This document shows positions 23,955-32,652 of a stretch of DNA of 64,000 nucleotides, piece after piece (position 1 is the first letter of the stretch; each line of letters begins with the position of its first letter). This DNA comes from an uncultured Collinsella sp. GTDB lineage: Bacteria; Actinomycetota; Coriobacteriia; Coriobacteriales; Coriobacteriaceae. The stretch covers positions 1 through 64,000 of the forward strand of contig CAKUGR010000011.1 of assembly GCA_934654775.1 (NCBI GenBank). The letters are read 5' to 3'. Below the pieces are notes generated by a model. It had not been told where the DNA came from. It saw only the letters and a list, made by a program, of their open reading frames with translations, and ran no database searches. Both the position numbers and the translations under genes were made by a program.

Positions 23955-24296
23955 CTACAACGCAACGGCCTGCTGAACTGGAACGATCTTATCCAGTTCC
24001 GGTTCGATGCGCCTCTTCTCCGCCTCGAGATCAAACGCTATCTGGGCGCGCAGCCAATAACCATCCGTCAGGCCGAAGTAGCGGCAAAGGCGAAGGTCGG
24101 TGTCGGCCATCACACGGCGCCTTCCCAGAACTATTTGCCCAATACGTTGAGCCGGAATCCCGGTCTCTTTCGCAAGGCGATATTGAGAAATGCCCATGGG
24201 AACAAGAAACTCCTCTTTGAGAAGCTCACCAGGAGTCACCGGCGACAACAAATCGGCCGAAGTCTCATCACTTGTGATAATCGACGATTTCGACAT
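23955..24296 (-). CDS. higA: HigA-type antitoxin
   Basis: This 113-residue antitoxin has an XRE helix-turn-helix. The pattern PGELLKEEFLVPMGISQYRLAKETGIPAQRI, followed by IVLGRRRV, is the hallmark of the HigA family. The antitoxin binds the HigB toxin and represses the operon. Its ATG (24296) lies inside the end of higB, overlapping 29 bp, with AGGAG upstream; this gives toxin-first order as in other HigBA loci. The C-terminal part is helical with glutamates. In-frame codons upstream of 24296 belong to the higB coding region. Confidence 0.9.
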   Translation of the reverse strand: MSKSSIITSDETSADLLSPVTPGELLKEEFLVPMGISQYRLAKETGIPAQRIGQIVLGRRRVMADTDLRLCRYFGLTDGYWLRAQIAFDLEAEKRRIEPELDKIVPVQQAVAL

Positions 24297-24549
24297 TCCA
24301 AGCCATCTCCTGTCTCCACTCAAAACAGACCCGATAGCGCTCGTTAACACGGATGCTATATTGACCGGCACGATCGCCCTTCAAAGCTTCCAGGCGGTTG
24401 CCCGGTGGAACGCGAAGATCATCAAGCGAAGCACAAACCTGCAGTTGGCGAATCTTCCTCAACGCAACACGCTCAAAGGGCACGAACCTCCTGACCCGCA
24501 CACCCATGGCAAAGCGTTCGGTATCCTCATCTTTATACGATGCAATCAT
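24268..24549 (-). CDS. higB: HigB/RelE-type toxin
   Basis: This 93-residue RelE-superfamily mRNA interferase is expected to cut mRNA on the ribosome. The order RRLxxLK-like basic helix (LRKIRQLQVC), LRVPPGNRLEALKGDRAGQYSIRVNERYRVCFEW and a C-terminal VEIVDYHK agrees with the HigB family, including the conserved Arg-Tyr-Arg stretch. It precedes and overlaps higA. Between the gene and an upstream TATAAT box lie palindromes likely bound by HigA. Confidence 0.9.
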   Translation of the reverse strand: MIASYKDEDTERFAMGVRVRRFVPFERVALRKIRQLQVCASLDDLRVPPGNRLEALKGDRAGQYSIRVNERYRVCFEWRQEMAWNVEIVDYHK

Positions 24550-24560
24550 AGTATCGCCTT

Positions 24561-24606
24561 ACGTTAGTAACGTCAAACGTTTCTACAGACTTACATCTCT
24601 ATTATA
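24561..24606 (-). promoter_or_regulatory. HigBA promoter and operator
   Basis: On the minus strand a TATAAT box (24601-24606 complement) is followed by two palindromes: AACGT-CAA-ACGTT (24569-24581) and ACGTTA-G-TAACGT (24561-24573). These are well placed for HigA autorepression between the start site and the toxin gene. No clear -35 is seen. Confidence 0.6.
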
Positions 24607-24651
24607 TCGTACGTTTGTTCGTGTCTTCTAGAACAAATAGTCCTTCACGCC

Positions 24652-25839
24652 TTAGTCAAGCAAAAGCAATCGTTTGTAGACATCGAGGCCCTTGAGTAGG
24701 ATCTCCTCGTCAAAGAGCATGGTATCGGTATGCAGAGCGCTCGTGGCATAGGCGGGGCAGCCATCCGAATCGCTCAGGTTTTCTTGACCCTCCGGCACGC
24801 CCGTGCCCAGCAAGAAGAACACACCCGGCAGATGGCGCTGATAGAACGCGAAATCCTCGGCGATCAGCAGCGGCTCGTCCACAAGTTGCAGCTCGGGCAA
24901 GGCAGGCGCAATACGGGCAAATAACTCGGGGTCGTTATCGACCGGCGGATAGCCCTCGGCAAAGTCGAGATCATACGTGCAGCCCGTTGCGGCGCAGGCC
25001 TCGTCCAACACGCGGCGCACGCCTTCGCGCGCACGATCGAACATGTCGTCCGTAAACACGCGCAGGCTGCCGGCGACATGGGCCTCCCCCGCCACCGCAT
25101 TGCAGACGGTGCCTGCCTGCAGCAGACCGAACTTGCCAATGCAGGGCTCGTCGGTACCCAACTCATCCATCAGCTCGCGCTCGGCAACCAAGAACTTGGC
25201 AGCCGCCAGCGCGGCATCGTGCGACTCCTCGACCGGAACGCCGTAGGTCTTGGCGATATGGATACTCGCGCCATGGATATGAATGTGTGTCTCGCTCGAG
25301 CGCGCCAGCAGTGGACCGGAACAGCTCGCCAACGTGCCGGCGGGCAGATCGGGCCATACATGGAAGCCGAAGATGCGGTCTGCCCCGTAGCGCTCAAACA
25401 CGCCGCTCTCGCACACTGTCTTGGCGCCACCGGTCGTTTCCTCGGCCGGCTGAAACACAAAGAGCACGTTGCGTTTGATGACACCTGGCTGCTCACGGAT
25501 CGTACGGGCGACAAAAGTCGCTGCCGCGAGCGCCATGGCCATATGGCCATCGTGGCCGCAAGCGTGCATCTTGCCGGGATGCGTCGAGGCGAAATCCACA
25601 CCCGTCGCCTCCGCAATGGGCAGGGCGTCCATGTCGGCACGAATCGCCGTGGCGTGCGCAGCGCCCACACCGGCATCGAAGAAGGCGCAGACGCAGCTCG
25701 GACACGGATGGGTCACCTCGCAGACAAGCGGATCGAGCACACCCTCGATATAGGCGATAGTTTGCGGAAGATCGAAGTCGAGCTCCGGAATGCGATGCAA
25801 GTCGCGACGATAACGACGGAGTTCTTGGAGCTCGGTCAT
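24652..25839 (-). CDS. M20 amidohydrolase, probable N-acetyl-diaminopimelate deacetylase
   Basis: This 395-residue metallo-aminoacylase of the M20 family has metal and catalytic motifs MHACGHDGHMAMAL and VFQPAEETTGGAK, AGTVCNAV in the dimerisation domain, and LIAEDFAFYQRHLPG with a late acidic ligand. Family members include hippurate hydrolases and N-acetyl-L,L-diaminopimelate deacetylase. The latter is favoured here because the gene is divergent from a diaminopimelate operon whose last gene is dapH, the acetyl-branch transferase. The ATG at 25839 follows AAAGGA. Whether the lysine riboswitch also affects it is unclear, because it lies on the other strand. Confidence 0.84.
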   Translation of the reverse strand: MTELQELRRYRRDLHRIPELDFDLPQTIAYIEGVLDPLVCEVTHPCPSCVCAFFDAGVGAAHATAIRADMDALPIAEATGVDFASTHPGKMHACGHDGHMAMALAAATFVARTIREQPGVIKRNVLFVFQPAEETTGGAKTVCESGVFERYGADRIFGFHVWPDLPAGTLASCSGPLLARSSETHIHIHGASIHIAKTYGVPVEESHDAALAAAKFLVAERELMDELGTDEPCIGKFGLLQAGTVCNAVAGEAHVAGSLRVFTDDMFDRAREGVRRVLDEACAATGCTYDLDFAEGYPPVDNDPELFARIAPALPELQLVDEPLLIAEDFAFYQRHLPGVFFLLGTGVPEGQENLSDSDGCPAYATSALHTDTMLFDEEILLKGLDVYKRLLLLD

Positions 25840-25987
25840 AGGGATTCCTTTCATGGGGCGACTCGGCTGCCACCTATTGTGACGCAGGATTGTGACGCCC
25901 TTGTTTCTAGCATGATGCTGCATTTTTTAAACGTTATATACGAATACTCTTGTTTGGTAAAGTGCAACGTGGTAGGGTCTTTACCAC

Positions 25988-26148
25988 TTGATAGAGGCGC
26001 GGGCACGATGAGCCGCGGGCGAGTCGGCAGACTTTGACCCTGCGGGGAGGCGAAACCCGCCGAACTGGGCATTTCGGGCACGAACAGCCTGGTGGGCCTG
26101 CGGGAAACACCCGCAGGACTGTCTGCAGCAATGCGGGAGCGCTATCCG
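25988..26148 (+). ncRNA. Lysine riboswitch (L box)
   Basis: The conserved L-box blocks are present in order: GATAGAGGCGCG (P1/P2 start), GGCGAAACCCGCCGAACTGG, GGAAACACCCGCAGGACTGTC and finally GGAGCGCTATCC. P1 is formed by GATAG (25990) with CTATC (26142). Downstream, CGCTATCC (26140-26147) is perfectly complementary to GGATAGCG (26197-26204), which lies next to the ribosome site GCGAGG of the lysA-dapA gene, so the expression platform is probably translational. A GGTAAAG / CTTTACC hairpin (about 25955-25987) precedes the aptamer. Confidence 0.9.
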
Positions 26149-26217
26149 GACATTGGGTCCACGTTATGCGGATTCGATGCGCAGATGGCGCCGTCTGGAT
26201 AGCGAGGTTTACGGGAC

Positions 26218-28527
26218 ATGGCATTGACCCCCAACGAGGCATATGCGGCCAAGCAGCCGTTTGTGGACAAGGAAACGCTCGAGCATATCGTCGAGCAGTT
26301 CCCCACGCCGTTTCATCTATACGACGAGGCGGGCATCCGCCGCAACATGCAAGAAGTGCGCGACGCCTTTGCATGGAACCCGGGATTTAAGGAGTACTTT
26401 GCCGTCAAGGCCAATCCCAACCCGGCGCTCATCTCCATTCTCAACGAATACGGCTGCGGCTGCGATTGCTCGAGCTATACCGAGCTCATGATCGCCCGCT
26501 CGCTGGGCATCACGGGACACGACATCATGTTCTCGTCCAACGACACGCCGGCGGCGGACTTTGCCCTTGCAGATAAACTGGGCGCCATCGTCAACTTTGA
26601 CGACATAAGCCACATCGAGTTCTTTGAGCGCGTCGCGGGCCCCATCCCCAAGACAGTCAGCTGCCGTTTTAACCCGGGCGGCCTGTTCCAGCTCTCCAAC
26701 GGCATCATGGATAACCCCGGCGACTCCAAATACGGTATGACCACCGAGCAGCTCTTCGAGGCCTTCCGCACGCTCAAGGCCAAGGGTGCCGAGGACTTTG
26801 GTATCCACGCCTTCCTTGCCAGCAACACCGTCACCAACGACTACTACCCCAAGCTCGCGCGCATCCTCTTTGAACTTGCCGTGCGCCTGGAGCGTGAAAC
26901 GGGCGCACATGTCGCCTTCATTAACCTGTCCGGCGGTGTGGGTATCCCCTACCTGCCCGAGCAGCAGGCTAACGACATCCACGCCATCGGCGAGGGCGTA
27001 CACGCGGCCTACGACGAGATTCTGGTCCCCGCCGGCATGGGCGATGTGGCGATCTGCACCGAGATGGGCCGCTTTATGATGGGCCCCTACGGGTGCCTGG
27101 TCACCAAGGCCATCCACGAAAAGCGGATCTACAAGGACTATATCGGCGTGGACGCAAGTGCCGTCGACCTCATTCGTCCTGCCATGTATGGCGCTTACCA
27201 CCACGTTACGGTGATGGGCCAGCCCGGTGGTCCCGACAAGACCACGGCGCCGGTCACGAACACGTACGACATCACGGGCAACTTGTGCGAGAACAACGAC
27301 AAGTTCGCCATCGACCGTGAGCTGCCGCAGATCGATATGGGCGACTTGCTCGTGATCCACGACACCGGCGCGCATGGCTATTCCATGGGCTACAACTACA
27401 ACGGCCGCCTGCGCTCCGCAGAGGTATTGCTGCGCCCCGACGGCTCGGCAGATCTTATTCGTCGCGCCGAGCGCCCGGGCGACTACTTTGCCACGCTCGA
27501 CGTCCTTCCGTGCGGCCGCGAGCTGCTGGCCAAGTCGCGCGCCGATGCCGCCCGTCGTCGCGCTCAGGACGAACGTCTGGCGGTTGCCGCCCAATGGAAC
27601 AAACGCATCCAGATCGCAGAAGCGAAGGAGAAGAATATGGACGTCCGCAACCTCGAGGGTTCGATCGTCGCCCTTGTCACCCCGTTTAAGAAGGACGGCA
27701 GCGTCGACTTTGATGCGCTCGAGCGCCTGGTCGATTTTCACCTGCAAAATGGCACCGACGCCATCCTCACCTTGGGCACCACCGGTGAGAGTGCCACGAT
27801 GACCGATGACGAGGACAACTCCGTCGTCGCCGCAGTGGTCAAGCAGGTTGCAGGACGCGTCCCCGTCATCGCCGGCTCGGGCTCCAACTCCACGCAGACC
27901 ATGCTCACCAAGTCGCTCACCTATCAGGGCCTGGGCGCCGACGGCCTGCTGCTCATTACCCCCTACTACAACAAGTCCAACGAAGAGGGCATCTACCAGC
28001 ACTTTAAGACCGTTGCCGATGCCGTAGATATCCCCTGCATCCTGTACAACATCCCCGGCCGCTGCGGCTGCAGCATCAGCGAGCGCAACGTAGAGCGCTT
28101 GGCCGCGCACCCCAACATCATGGGTATTAAGGAAGCCTCGGGCAACGTCGCCTACGCGGCCAAGATCGCCCACCTGCTGTCCGACGACTTCCGCATGTAC
28201 TCGGGCGAGGACGCCCTCACCGTACCGCTCATGAGCCTGGGCGCCTCGGGCACCATCAGCGTGTGGGCCGATGTTCAGCCGCAGCTCGTGCATGACATGT
28301 GTCGCGCCTATCTGGACGGCGACGTGGAGCGCGCCCGCGATATCCAGATTGCCGGCCAGCCGCTCATCAACGCCCTCTTTAGTGAGGTCAACCCCATCCC
28401 CGTCAAGGAAGCGCTCGCTCAGATGGGTATGATCGAAGCCAACTACCGCATGCCGCTATGCCCCATGGCAGACGACACGCGCGCTGCACTTACCGATGCT
28501 CTGAAGGGAGCTGGTCTGCTTGATTAA
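26218..28527 (+). CDS. LysA-DapA fusion: diaminopimelate decarboxylase + dihydrodipicolinate synthase
   Basis: One open frame of 769 codons carries two lysine enzymes. Residues 1 to about 435 are a PLP-dependent diaminopimelate decarboxylase: PLP lysine in YFAVKANPNP (K64), GVGIPYLPEQQ, CTEMGRFMMGPYG and VDLIRPAMYGAYHH. A charged linker of about 35 residues (AARRRAQDERLAVAAQ...) follows. Residues 474-769 are a complete class I aldolase, DapA: TLGTTGESATM, ILYNIPGRCGC with the catalytic Tyr, and MGIKEASGN with the Schiff-base lysine. The join contains AAGGAG six bases before the ATG of residue 474 (27637), so DapA may also be made alone. It lies under the lysine riboswitch; dapB overlaps its end by 8 bp. 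Confidence 0.92.
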   Translation: MALTPNEAYAAKQPFVDKETLEHIVEQFPTPFHLYDEAGIRRNMQEVRDAFAWNPGFKEYFAVKANPNPALISILNEYGCGCDCSSYTELMIARSLGITGHDIMFSSNDTPAADFALADKLGAIVNFDDISHIEFFERVAGPIPKTVSCRFNPGGLFQLSNGIMDNPGDSKYGMTTEQLFEAFRTLKAKGAEDFGIHAFLASNTVTNDYYPKLARILFELAVRLERETGAHVAFINLSGGVGIPYLPEQQANDIHAIGEGVHAAYDEILVPAGMGDVAICTEMGRFMMGPYGCLVTKAIHEKRIYKDYIGVDASAVDLIRPAMYGAYHHVTVMGQPGGPDKTTAPVTNTYDITGNLCENNDKFAIDRELPQIDMGDLLVIHDTGAHGYSMGYNYNGRLRSAEVLLRPDGSADLIRRAERPGDYFATLDVLPCGRELLAKSRADAARRRAQDERLAVAAQWNKRIQIAEAKEKNMDVRNLEGSIVALVTPFKKDGSVDFDALERLVDFHLQNGTDAILTLGTTGESATMTDDEDNSVVAAVVKQVAGRVPVIAGSGSNSTQTMLTKSLTYQGLGADGLLLITPYYNKSNEEGIYQHFKTVADAVDIPCILYNIPGRCGCSISERNVERLAAHPNIMGIKEASGNVAYAAKIAHLLSDDFRMYSGEDALTVPLMSLGASGTISVWADVQPQLVHDMCRAYLDGDVERARDIQIAGQPLINALFSEVNPIPVKEALAQMGMIEANYRMPLCPMADDTRAALTDALKGAGLLD

Positions 28528-29260
28528 GACCGTCATTATGGGAACGGGCCGCATGGGCTCGCTGATCCGCACTACCGCCGAGGGCATTGTCAACGCCGCT
28601 GGAGAGCCCGTTTTTGACATCGTCGCCCAGATCGGCTTCGACTTGTCCGAGCTCGAGAGCGCACCGACGGCCGATGTAATCATCGACTTCTCGAACGTCG
28701 TGACCTTCGATGCCGTTGTCGCCCATGTCGAGCGCACGGGCGCGGCGTTGGTCTCGGGCACCACAGGCTACACCCCCGAGCAGATGGACCGCCTGCGCGA
28801 GCTGGGCCAGAATGCCCGCGTCATGCACTCGGGCAACTACTCTATCGGCATCGCCGCCCTGCGTCACCTAGTGGCCCAGGCCACGCGTAAACTGCCCGGC
28901 TTTGACTGCGAGATTGTCGAGACGCACCACAACCAAAAGGTCGACGCTCCCAGCGGCACCGCCAAGCTGTTACTCGACGCCGTGGTCGAGGCCGAGCCTG
29001 AGGCTGGCTATCATCCTGTCTACGGTCGCGAGGGCATGTGCGGCGCTCGCGATCCCAAGGAAATCGGCATGCACTCGCTGCGCGGCGGCACCGTCGCCGG
29101 CGTGCACGAGGTGAGTTTCTTTGGCCAGGACGAGGAAGTCACGCTCACGCATCGCGCCACGAGCCGTCAGATCTTCGTCAACGGCGCTCTGGCCGCCGCT
29201 CAAAAGCTCGTCGTCCGCGACCCTGGCTTCTACACCTTCGACCAGGTCATGTTCGCCTAA
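28520..29260 (+). CDS. dapB: 4-hydroxy-tetrahydrodipicolinate reductase
   Basis: This 246-residue NAD(P)H-dependent reductase follows DapA in lysine/diaminopimelate synthesis. It starts with the nucleotide-binding GTGRMGSLI. VIIDFSN, SGTTGYTPEQMD and the substrate-binding/catalytic ETHHNQKVDAPSGTA follow. The start is a TTG (28520) overlapping the dapA stop, with GGGAG nine bases upstream, so translation is coupled. The length is normal for the family. Confidence 0.94.
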   Translation: MIKTVIMGTGRMGSLIRTTAEGIVNAAGEPVFDIVAQIGFDLSELESAPTADVIIDFSNVVTFDAVVAHVERTGAALVSGTTGYTPEQMDRLRELGQNARVMHSGNYSIGIAALRHLVAQATRKLPGFDCEIVETHHNQKVDAPSGTAKLLLDAVVEAEPEAGYHPVYGREGMCGARDPKEIGMHSLRGGTVAGVHEVSFFGQDEEVTLTHRATSRQIFVNGALAAAQKLVVRDPGFYTFDQVMFA

Positions 29261-29299
29261 CCAGTTATCTACCGTACCCACGCAAAGGAGAAACAGCAT

Positions 29300-30019
29300 A
29301 TGAGTAACGCAGCCGAGATGGATGCCCAGGAGATTATCAACTACATCGCCACCGCGCCCAAGAAAACGCCCGTCAAACTGTACGTGCGCGAAAAGCCGGG
29401 CATGAAGGTCCAGTGGGGCGATGCGCACGTCTACGGCGGCCGTCGTGGCAAGACCGTCTTTGGCGACTGGGATGAGCTCAAGGCCATCCTCGATGCCAAT
29501 GCCGACTCCATCGACTACTACGACGTCGAGAATGACTGCCGCAACTCCGCCGTCCCTATGCTCGACCTTAAGGGCATCAATGCCCGCATCGAGCCGGGCG
29601 CGATCATCCGCGACCGCGTCGAGATCGGCGACCGTGCCGTCATCATGATGGGTGCCATCATCAATATCGGCTCCGTCATCGGTGAGGGCTCCATGATCGA
29701 CATGGGCGCCGTGCTGGGCGGCCGCGCCACCGTGGGCAAGAACTGCCACATCGGCGCTGGAACCGTGTTGGCAGGTGTCGTTGAACCCGCAAGCGCCACG
29801 CCCGTCATCATCGAGGACGATGTCATGATCGGCGCCAACGCCGTGGTCCTGGAAGGCGTGCGCGTAGGCAAGGGCGCTGTCGTTGCCGCCGGCGCCGTGT
29901 GCGTCGAGGACGTCCCCGCCGGTGCCGTCGTGGCCGGTGTCCCCGCCCGCGTCATCAAGATGCGCGACGAGAAGACCGACAGCAAGACCGGTCTCGAGGA
30001 AGGCCTGCGCCAGCTGTAG
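29300..30019 (+). CDS. dapH: Tetrahydrodipicolinate N-acetyltransferase
   Basis: This 239-residue left-handed beta-helix acyltransferase acetylates tetrahydrodipicolinate, committing to the N-acetyl branch of the diaminopimelate pathway. An N-terminal domain (about 1-80) is followed by hexapeptide repeats ([39 protein letters not shown] and so on). The length and N-terminal domain fit DapH rather than succinyltransferase DapD. It has a strong AAAGGAG ribosome site. It is the last gene of the riboswitch operon and is followed by a palindromic repeat that may terminate transcription. Confidence 0.93.
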   Translation: MSNAAEMDAQEIINYIATAPKKTPVKLYVREKPGMKVQWGDAHVYGGRRGKTVFGDWDELKAILDANADSIDYYDVENDCRNSAVPMLDLKGINARIEPGAIIRDRVEIGDRAVIMMGAIINIGSVIGEGSMIDMGAVLGGRATVGKNCHIGAGTVLAGVVEPASATPVIIEDDVMIGANAVVLEGVRVGKGAVVAAGAVCVEDVPAGAVVAGVPARVIKMRDEKTDSKTGLEEGLRQL

Positions 30020-30020
30020 G

Positions 30021-30125
30021 GTTACGCGGTTTTACCAAACCGCGTAACCAGCCGACGCTGCAAACGCCCCTAAGCGGCAATCTGACGTTCAATCGTCGGG
30101 CATGACCAAAAGGTCAATGCCCTCC
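30021..30125. repeat. Composite palindromic repeat (copy B) after dapH
   Basis: A 12-bp perfect hairpin (GTTACGCGGTTT-TACC-AAACCGCGTAAC, 30021-30048) is followed by GACGCTGC, CCCC and a degenerate block (CAATCTGACGTTCAATCGTCG). It ends with a GGGCATGACC / GGTCAATGCCC hairpin. The first parts match the reverse complement of 55058-55186. It starts 2 bp past the dapH stop and probably doubles as terminator. Confidence 0.7.
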
Positions 30126-30205
30126 TCTTTCACGTCACCTTGCTCGCTCTGGGGCGTTTTCGCTGACTTATGCTCAACCTGTGGGGCAATTCAGCCCTAA
30201 ACAAG

Positions 30206-30235
30206 AAGGCCGAGGCCCCAAGGAGCTTCGGCCTT
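30206..30235. terminator. Terminator of the nucleoid-associated protein gene
   Basis: The stem AAGGCCGA / TCGGCCTT with partial inner pairing lies 28 bp past the minus-strand stop codon. T-rich tails are present on both sides. Confidence 0.75.
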
Positions 30236-30262
30236 TGTTTTTCTGCAGCGTCCAAGCGCAGT

Positions 30263-31267
30263 TTATCTATTCTCGATGCTGCCGATGTTTTTGAGTTCGA
30301 TGGAAATGAGACCGTTGGGCTCGTTGACGAACTCGATGTACTCGGAGTTCGAGCCCATCTCGGCCGGAAAGCTGATCTCGATGCCCGTATCGGTACGAAT
30401 CTTGTGGTTGCGCACGGCCGCACGCTCGACCTGCTTGCGCTCCACGGGCACACGCTCGGGCACCTTCTCTTCGGTCAGCGCCGCACGCACGCTCTCCTTG
30501 ATGACCGGCTCGTCCTCAAAGACCTCATCGACGATATCCCAGGGCGGCAGTTCCTCATCGTCCTCAACCTTCTCGGCAACGGCAGCCTTAACCTTAGCGA
30601 GCGCTACGGCTGTATTGGCACCGTGCTCCTCGGCGACCTCCTCGACCACGCGCGTCACGGTGTCGATGACTTCCTTGCCCGACACGCCCGTATCGCACTG
30701 CAGCAGACCGTCGGGAATGAGCATACGGTCTTCGCCGGCAATCTTGCGCTTCTTGTCCACATAGCCGATCTCCATGGTGCTCGCGCGCACGATGGCATAG
30801 CTTGGCACCTTTTGGGAAGGATTCGGCAGAATAGCATAGTGGCGCGCGATGTCGTTGCGTACCTCGCCCTCCTCGCGGCCCACCTCGTGCATAAAGGCCT
30901 GTTTGGAGCCCAGCAGCATCACGGCAAACCAGCGGGCATCCTCGTCGTCGTCAAAGTCGGCCACGAGCACATCGGTGGACTCGGCCTTCTCTGCCTTGGT
31001 GAGCTCGGAGGAAATGAACTCCGCAATCTGCTGCGACAGGTCCACAAACTCGCGCTCGCCAAAGAAATAGCCCTTGAGCTCGCCGCCGAATGCGGAGTTC
31101 TCGGCAAACGCGGCACGCTTGTTATCGGCAGACGTGCGGGCGCGACGCAGATGCGTGGTCACAAAGTTGCGCACGGTACGGCTCTCGATATCGAGCTCGC
31201 GCTGGCTCATAACGTTGACGGCCGAGTCAAAGTCAAGGATATGCAGGATTGCGTGATTGATTTTCAT
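30263..31267 (-). CDS. Nucleoid-associated protein, NdpA/YejK-like
   Basis: This 334-residue protein resembles the 37-kDa nucleoid-associated family (NdpA/YejK). It begins with the typical INHAILHILDF and contains ARHYAILPNPSQKVPSYAIVR and FEDEPVIKESVRAAL. The C-terminal domain ends ISIELKNIGSIEN. It should bind DNA or nucleic-acid-associated partners in the cytoplasm. The exact role is not well established. The Met at 31267 is preferred over one three codons upstream because it matches the family start. Confidence 0.82.
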   Translation of the reverse strand: MKINHAILHILDFDSAVNVMSQRELDIESRTVRNFVTTHLRRARTSADNKRAAFAENSAFGGELKGYFFGEREFVDLSQQIAEFISSELTKAEKAESTDVLVADFDDDEDARWFAVMLLGSKQAFMHEVGREEGEVRNDIARHYAILPNPSQKVPSYAIVRASTMEIGYVDKKRKIAGEDRMLIPDGLLQCDTGVSGKEVIDTVTRVVEEVAEEHGANTAVALAKVKAAVAEKVEDDEELPPWDIVDEVFEDEPVIKESVRAALTEEKVPERVPVERKQVERAAVRNHKIRTDTGIEISFPAEMGSNSEYIEFVNEPNGLISIELKNIGSIENR

Positions 31268-31342
31268 ATAAGGCATTCCGTTCTAGATCGATTTCAGCAC
31301 GAATCAGTATAGCGGTCGAGCCCTCTCCAAGCGCATCGAAGA

Positions 31343-31373
31343 TTGGTGCATCGGGGACAGGCCGCTTTGCGCT
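31343..31373. repeat. Decayed copy of the CCTGTCCC hairpin repeat
   Basis: The reverse complement reads GCGCAAAGCGGCCTGTCCCC followed by GATGCACCAA. This matches the hairpin at 32558-32590 (GTGCAAAGTAACCTGTCCCC then TTTGCACCAA) with scattered changes that weaken the stem. Confidence 0.55.
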
Positions 31374-31378
31374 AGTGG

Positions 31379-32539
31379 CTAGTGCAGAAGCTCGGACTGC
31401 CATGCCTCGAGCTGCTCCGCTAGGCTCTTGCCAGCGGCGGGAACGTTGAGTTCGGGGCGCTTGGGCAGCAGCGCACATTTAAGAATTGCTACGATCGTCT
31501 GCGAAATAAAGCGGCGTGTATCCTTGTCGAAACCTTGGGCAGCCTGGAGCATCACCGGTAGGCTCTCACGCAGATTCCCAGCGATATCCGCAAACCGTTC
31601 GGCCCCCGTAGCCTCAAACACGGAGAACAGCGCGTCCACAAAGCGCTCGCGTTCGGCAGGCTCCACTGCAAGCAACATCTCGCGAATAGAGCTGTCGACG
31701 TATCGGGCGCCGGCGGACAGGCGCTCGCAATACACAAAGTCGCAGCCGTCAATGGCCCAGCTAAAGGGATTGTGCTGCAGCAGGCTGAATTCGGTGCTCT
31801 CGACAATGGCGTAATCCTCCTGCGTCTCGAACATCATGCCGAAAATCGACGACTGCGGCAGGGTTTTATCGATGCGACCGGACAGGCCCGCAAAGGCATC
31901 GCCACTTAGGAACTCCTCGACAAAGCCGGGGCCATCATGCGAGAAGGCCCTCTCGATTCGGTCACCAGCGGCGTCAGAGCACATCGCCGCCCCATACACC
32001 GCCAAGTTGCCGCCCTTGGAATGGCCTCCGCACAAGAGCGGTCCATCAATCGCGGCCGCCGCCTCGTCCACGTAGCGCGCCGCAGATTCCTGGGAGGGCA
32101 CGGGACACCGGAACGCCATGTTAAAGTCCTCTTTCCAGCCCACGATCGTACTGTCGGTCCCGCGGAAGGAAAGGTAGCTGAATCCTGCCGGAAAGCGAAA
32201 CGTCATGGCTGCGAACTGCTCCGTCGCCGTCACGTCGTTCACGGCACGATAGCCGCAAACGCGCACGCCACGGTAGCGAGGACTTGCCGCCACGGCCTCT
32301 AACAAGGCCCTGCTCCCCTCCGGATCCCACAGGTCGCCAATCATGTCCTGGTAGCACTCGGCACGTAGCAGCTCGCGCACGTCCAGCCCCTGCCAGTCGG
32401 CAAGCTCCGGCATATCACCCGGCAAGCGCAAATACGACAGCCACGCAAGCACCAGGCTGTCCACCGCGCAGAACGACCGCTCCTCAAACGAATCGAACGC
32501 CGTCTGGGCATAGGTCAAAAAGTTAGGCGAATCCGACAT
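31379..32539 (-). CDS. Mbeg1-like/DUF2974 alpha/beta hydrolase
   Basis: This 386-residue protein contains the lipase-like nucleophile elbow GGHSKGGNLAVYGA (G-H-S-K-G) and an upstream FSYLSFRGTDSTIVGWKEDFN strand-loop, typical of the DUF2974 (Mbeg1-like) family of intracellular hydrolases. A histidine- and aspartate-bearing AFSHDGPGF follows. It is probably an esterase or lipase of unknown substrate. The ATG at 32539 follows GGGAGG. The protein lacks a signal peptide. Confidence 0.85.
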   Translation of the reverse strand: MSDSPNFLTYAQTAFDSFEERSFCAVDSLVLAWLSYLRLPGDMPELADWQGLDVRELLRAECYQDMIGDLWDPEGSRALLEAVAASPRYRGVRVCGYRAVNDVTATEQFAAMTFRFPAGFSYLSFRGTDSTIVGWKEDFNMAFRCPVPSQESAARYVDEAAAAIDGPLLCGGHSKGGNLAVYGAAMCSDAAGDRIERAFSHDGPGFVEEFLSGDAFAGLSGRIDKTLPQSSIFGMMFETQEDYAIVESTEFSLLQHNPFSWAIDGCDFVYCERLSAGARYVDSSIREMLLAVEPAERERFVDALFSVFEATGAERFADIAGNLRESLPVMLQAAQGFDKDTRRFISQTIVAILKCALLPKRPELNVPAAGKSLAEQLEAWQSELLH

Positions 32540-32557
32540 GGCCCTCCCATCAACAAT

Positions 32558-32586
32558 GGTGCAAAGTAACCTGTCCCCTTTGCACC
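32558..32586. repeat. 9-bp hairpin with TAACCTGTCCC loop
   Basis: The perfect arms GGTGCAAAG / CTTTGCACC enclose TAACCTGTCCC. It lies just upstream of the DUF2974 gene and directly beside the ldh terminator. Related elements occur at 16542 and 31343. Confidence 0.7.
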
Positions 32587-32622
32587 AAAAAAGGCGCCCG
32601 GGCCGTGGGGCCTGGACGCCTT
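32586..32622 (-). terminator. Terminator of ldh
   Basis: The minus strand reads GGCGTCCAGGCCCC-ACGG-CCCGGGCGCC-TTTTTT, a GC-rich stem followed by six T. It lies 30 bp past the ldh stop. Confidence 0.88.
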
Positions 32623-32652
32623 CATTGTAGCCTGCTAGCAAACGAGCTGGAT

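Noticed and set aside
26317..28293. A 658-codon minus-strand open frame opposite the LysA-DapA fusion
   Set aside because: It is a shadow frame; both enzyme domains are unmistakable on the plus strand.
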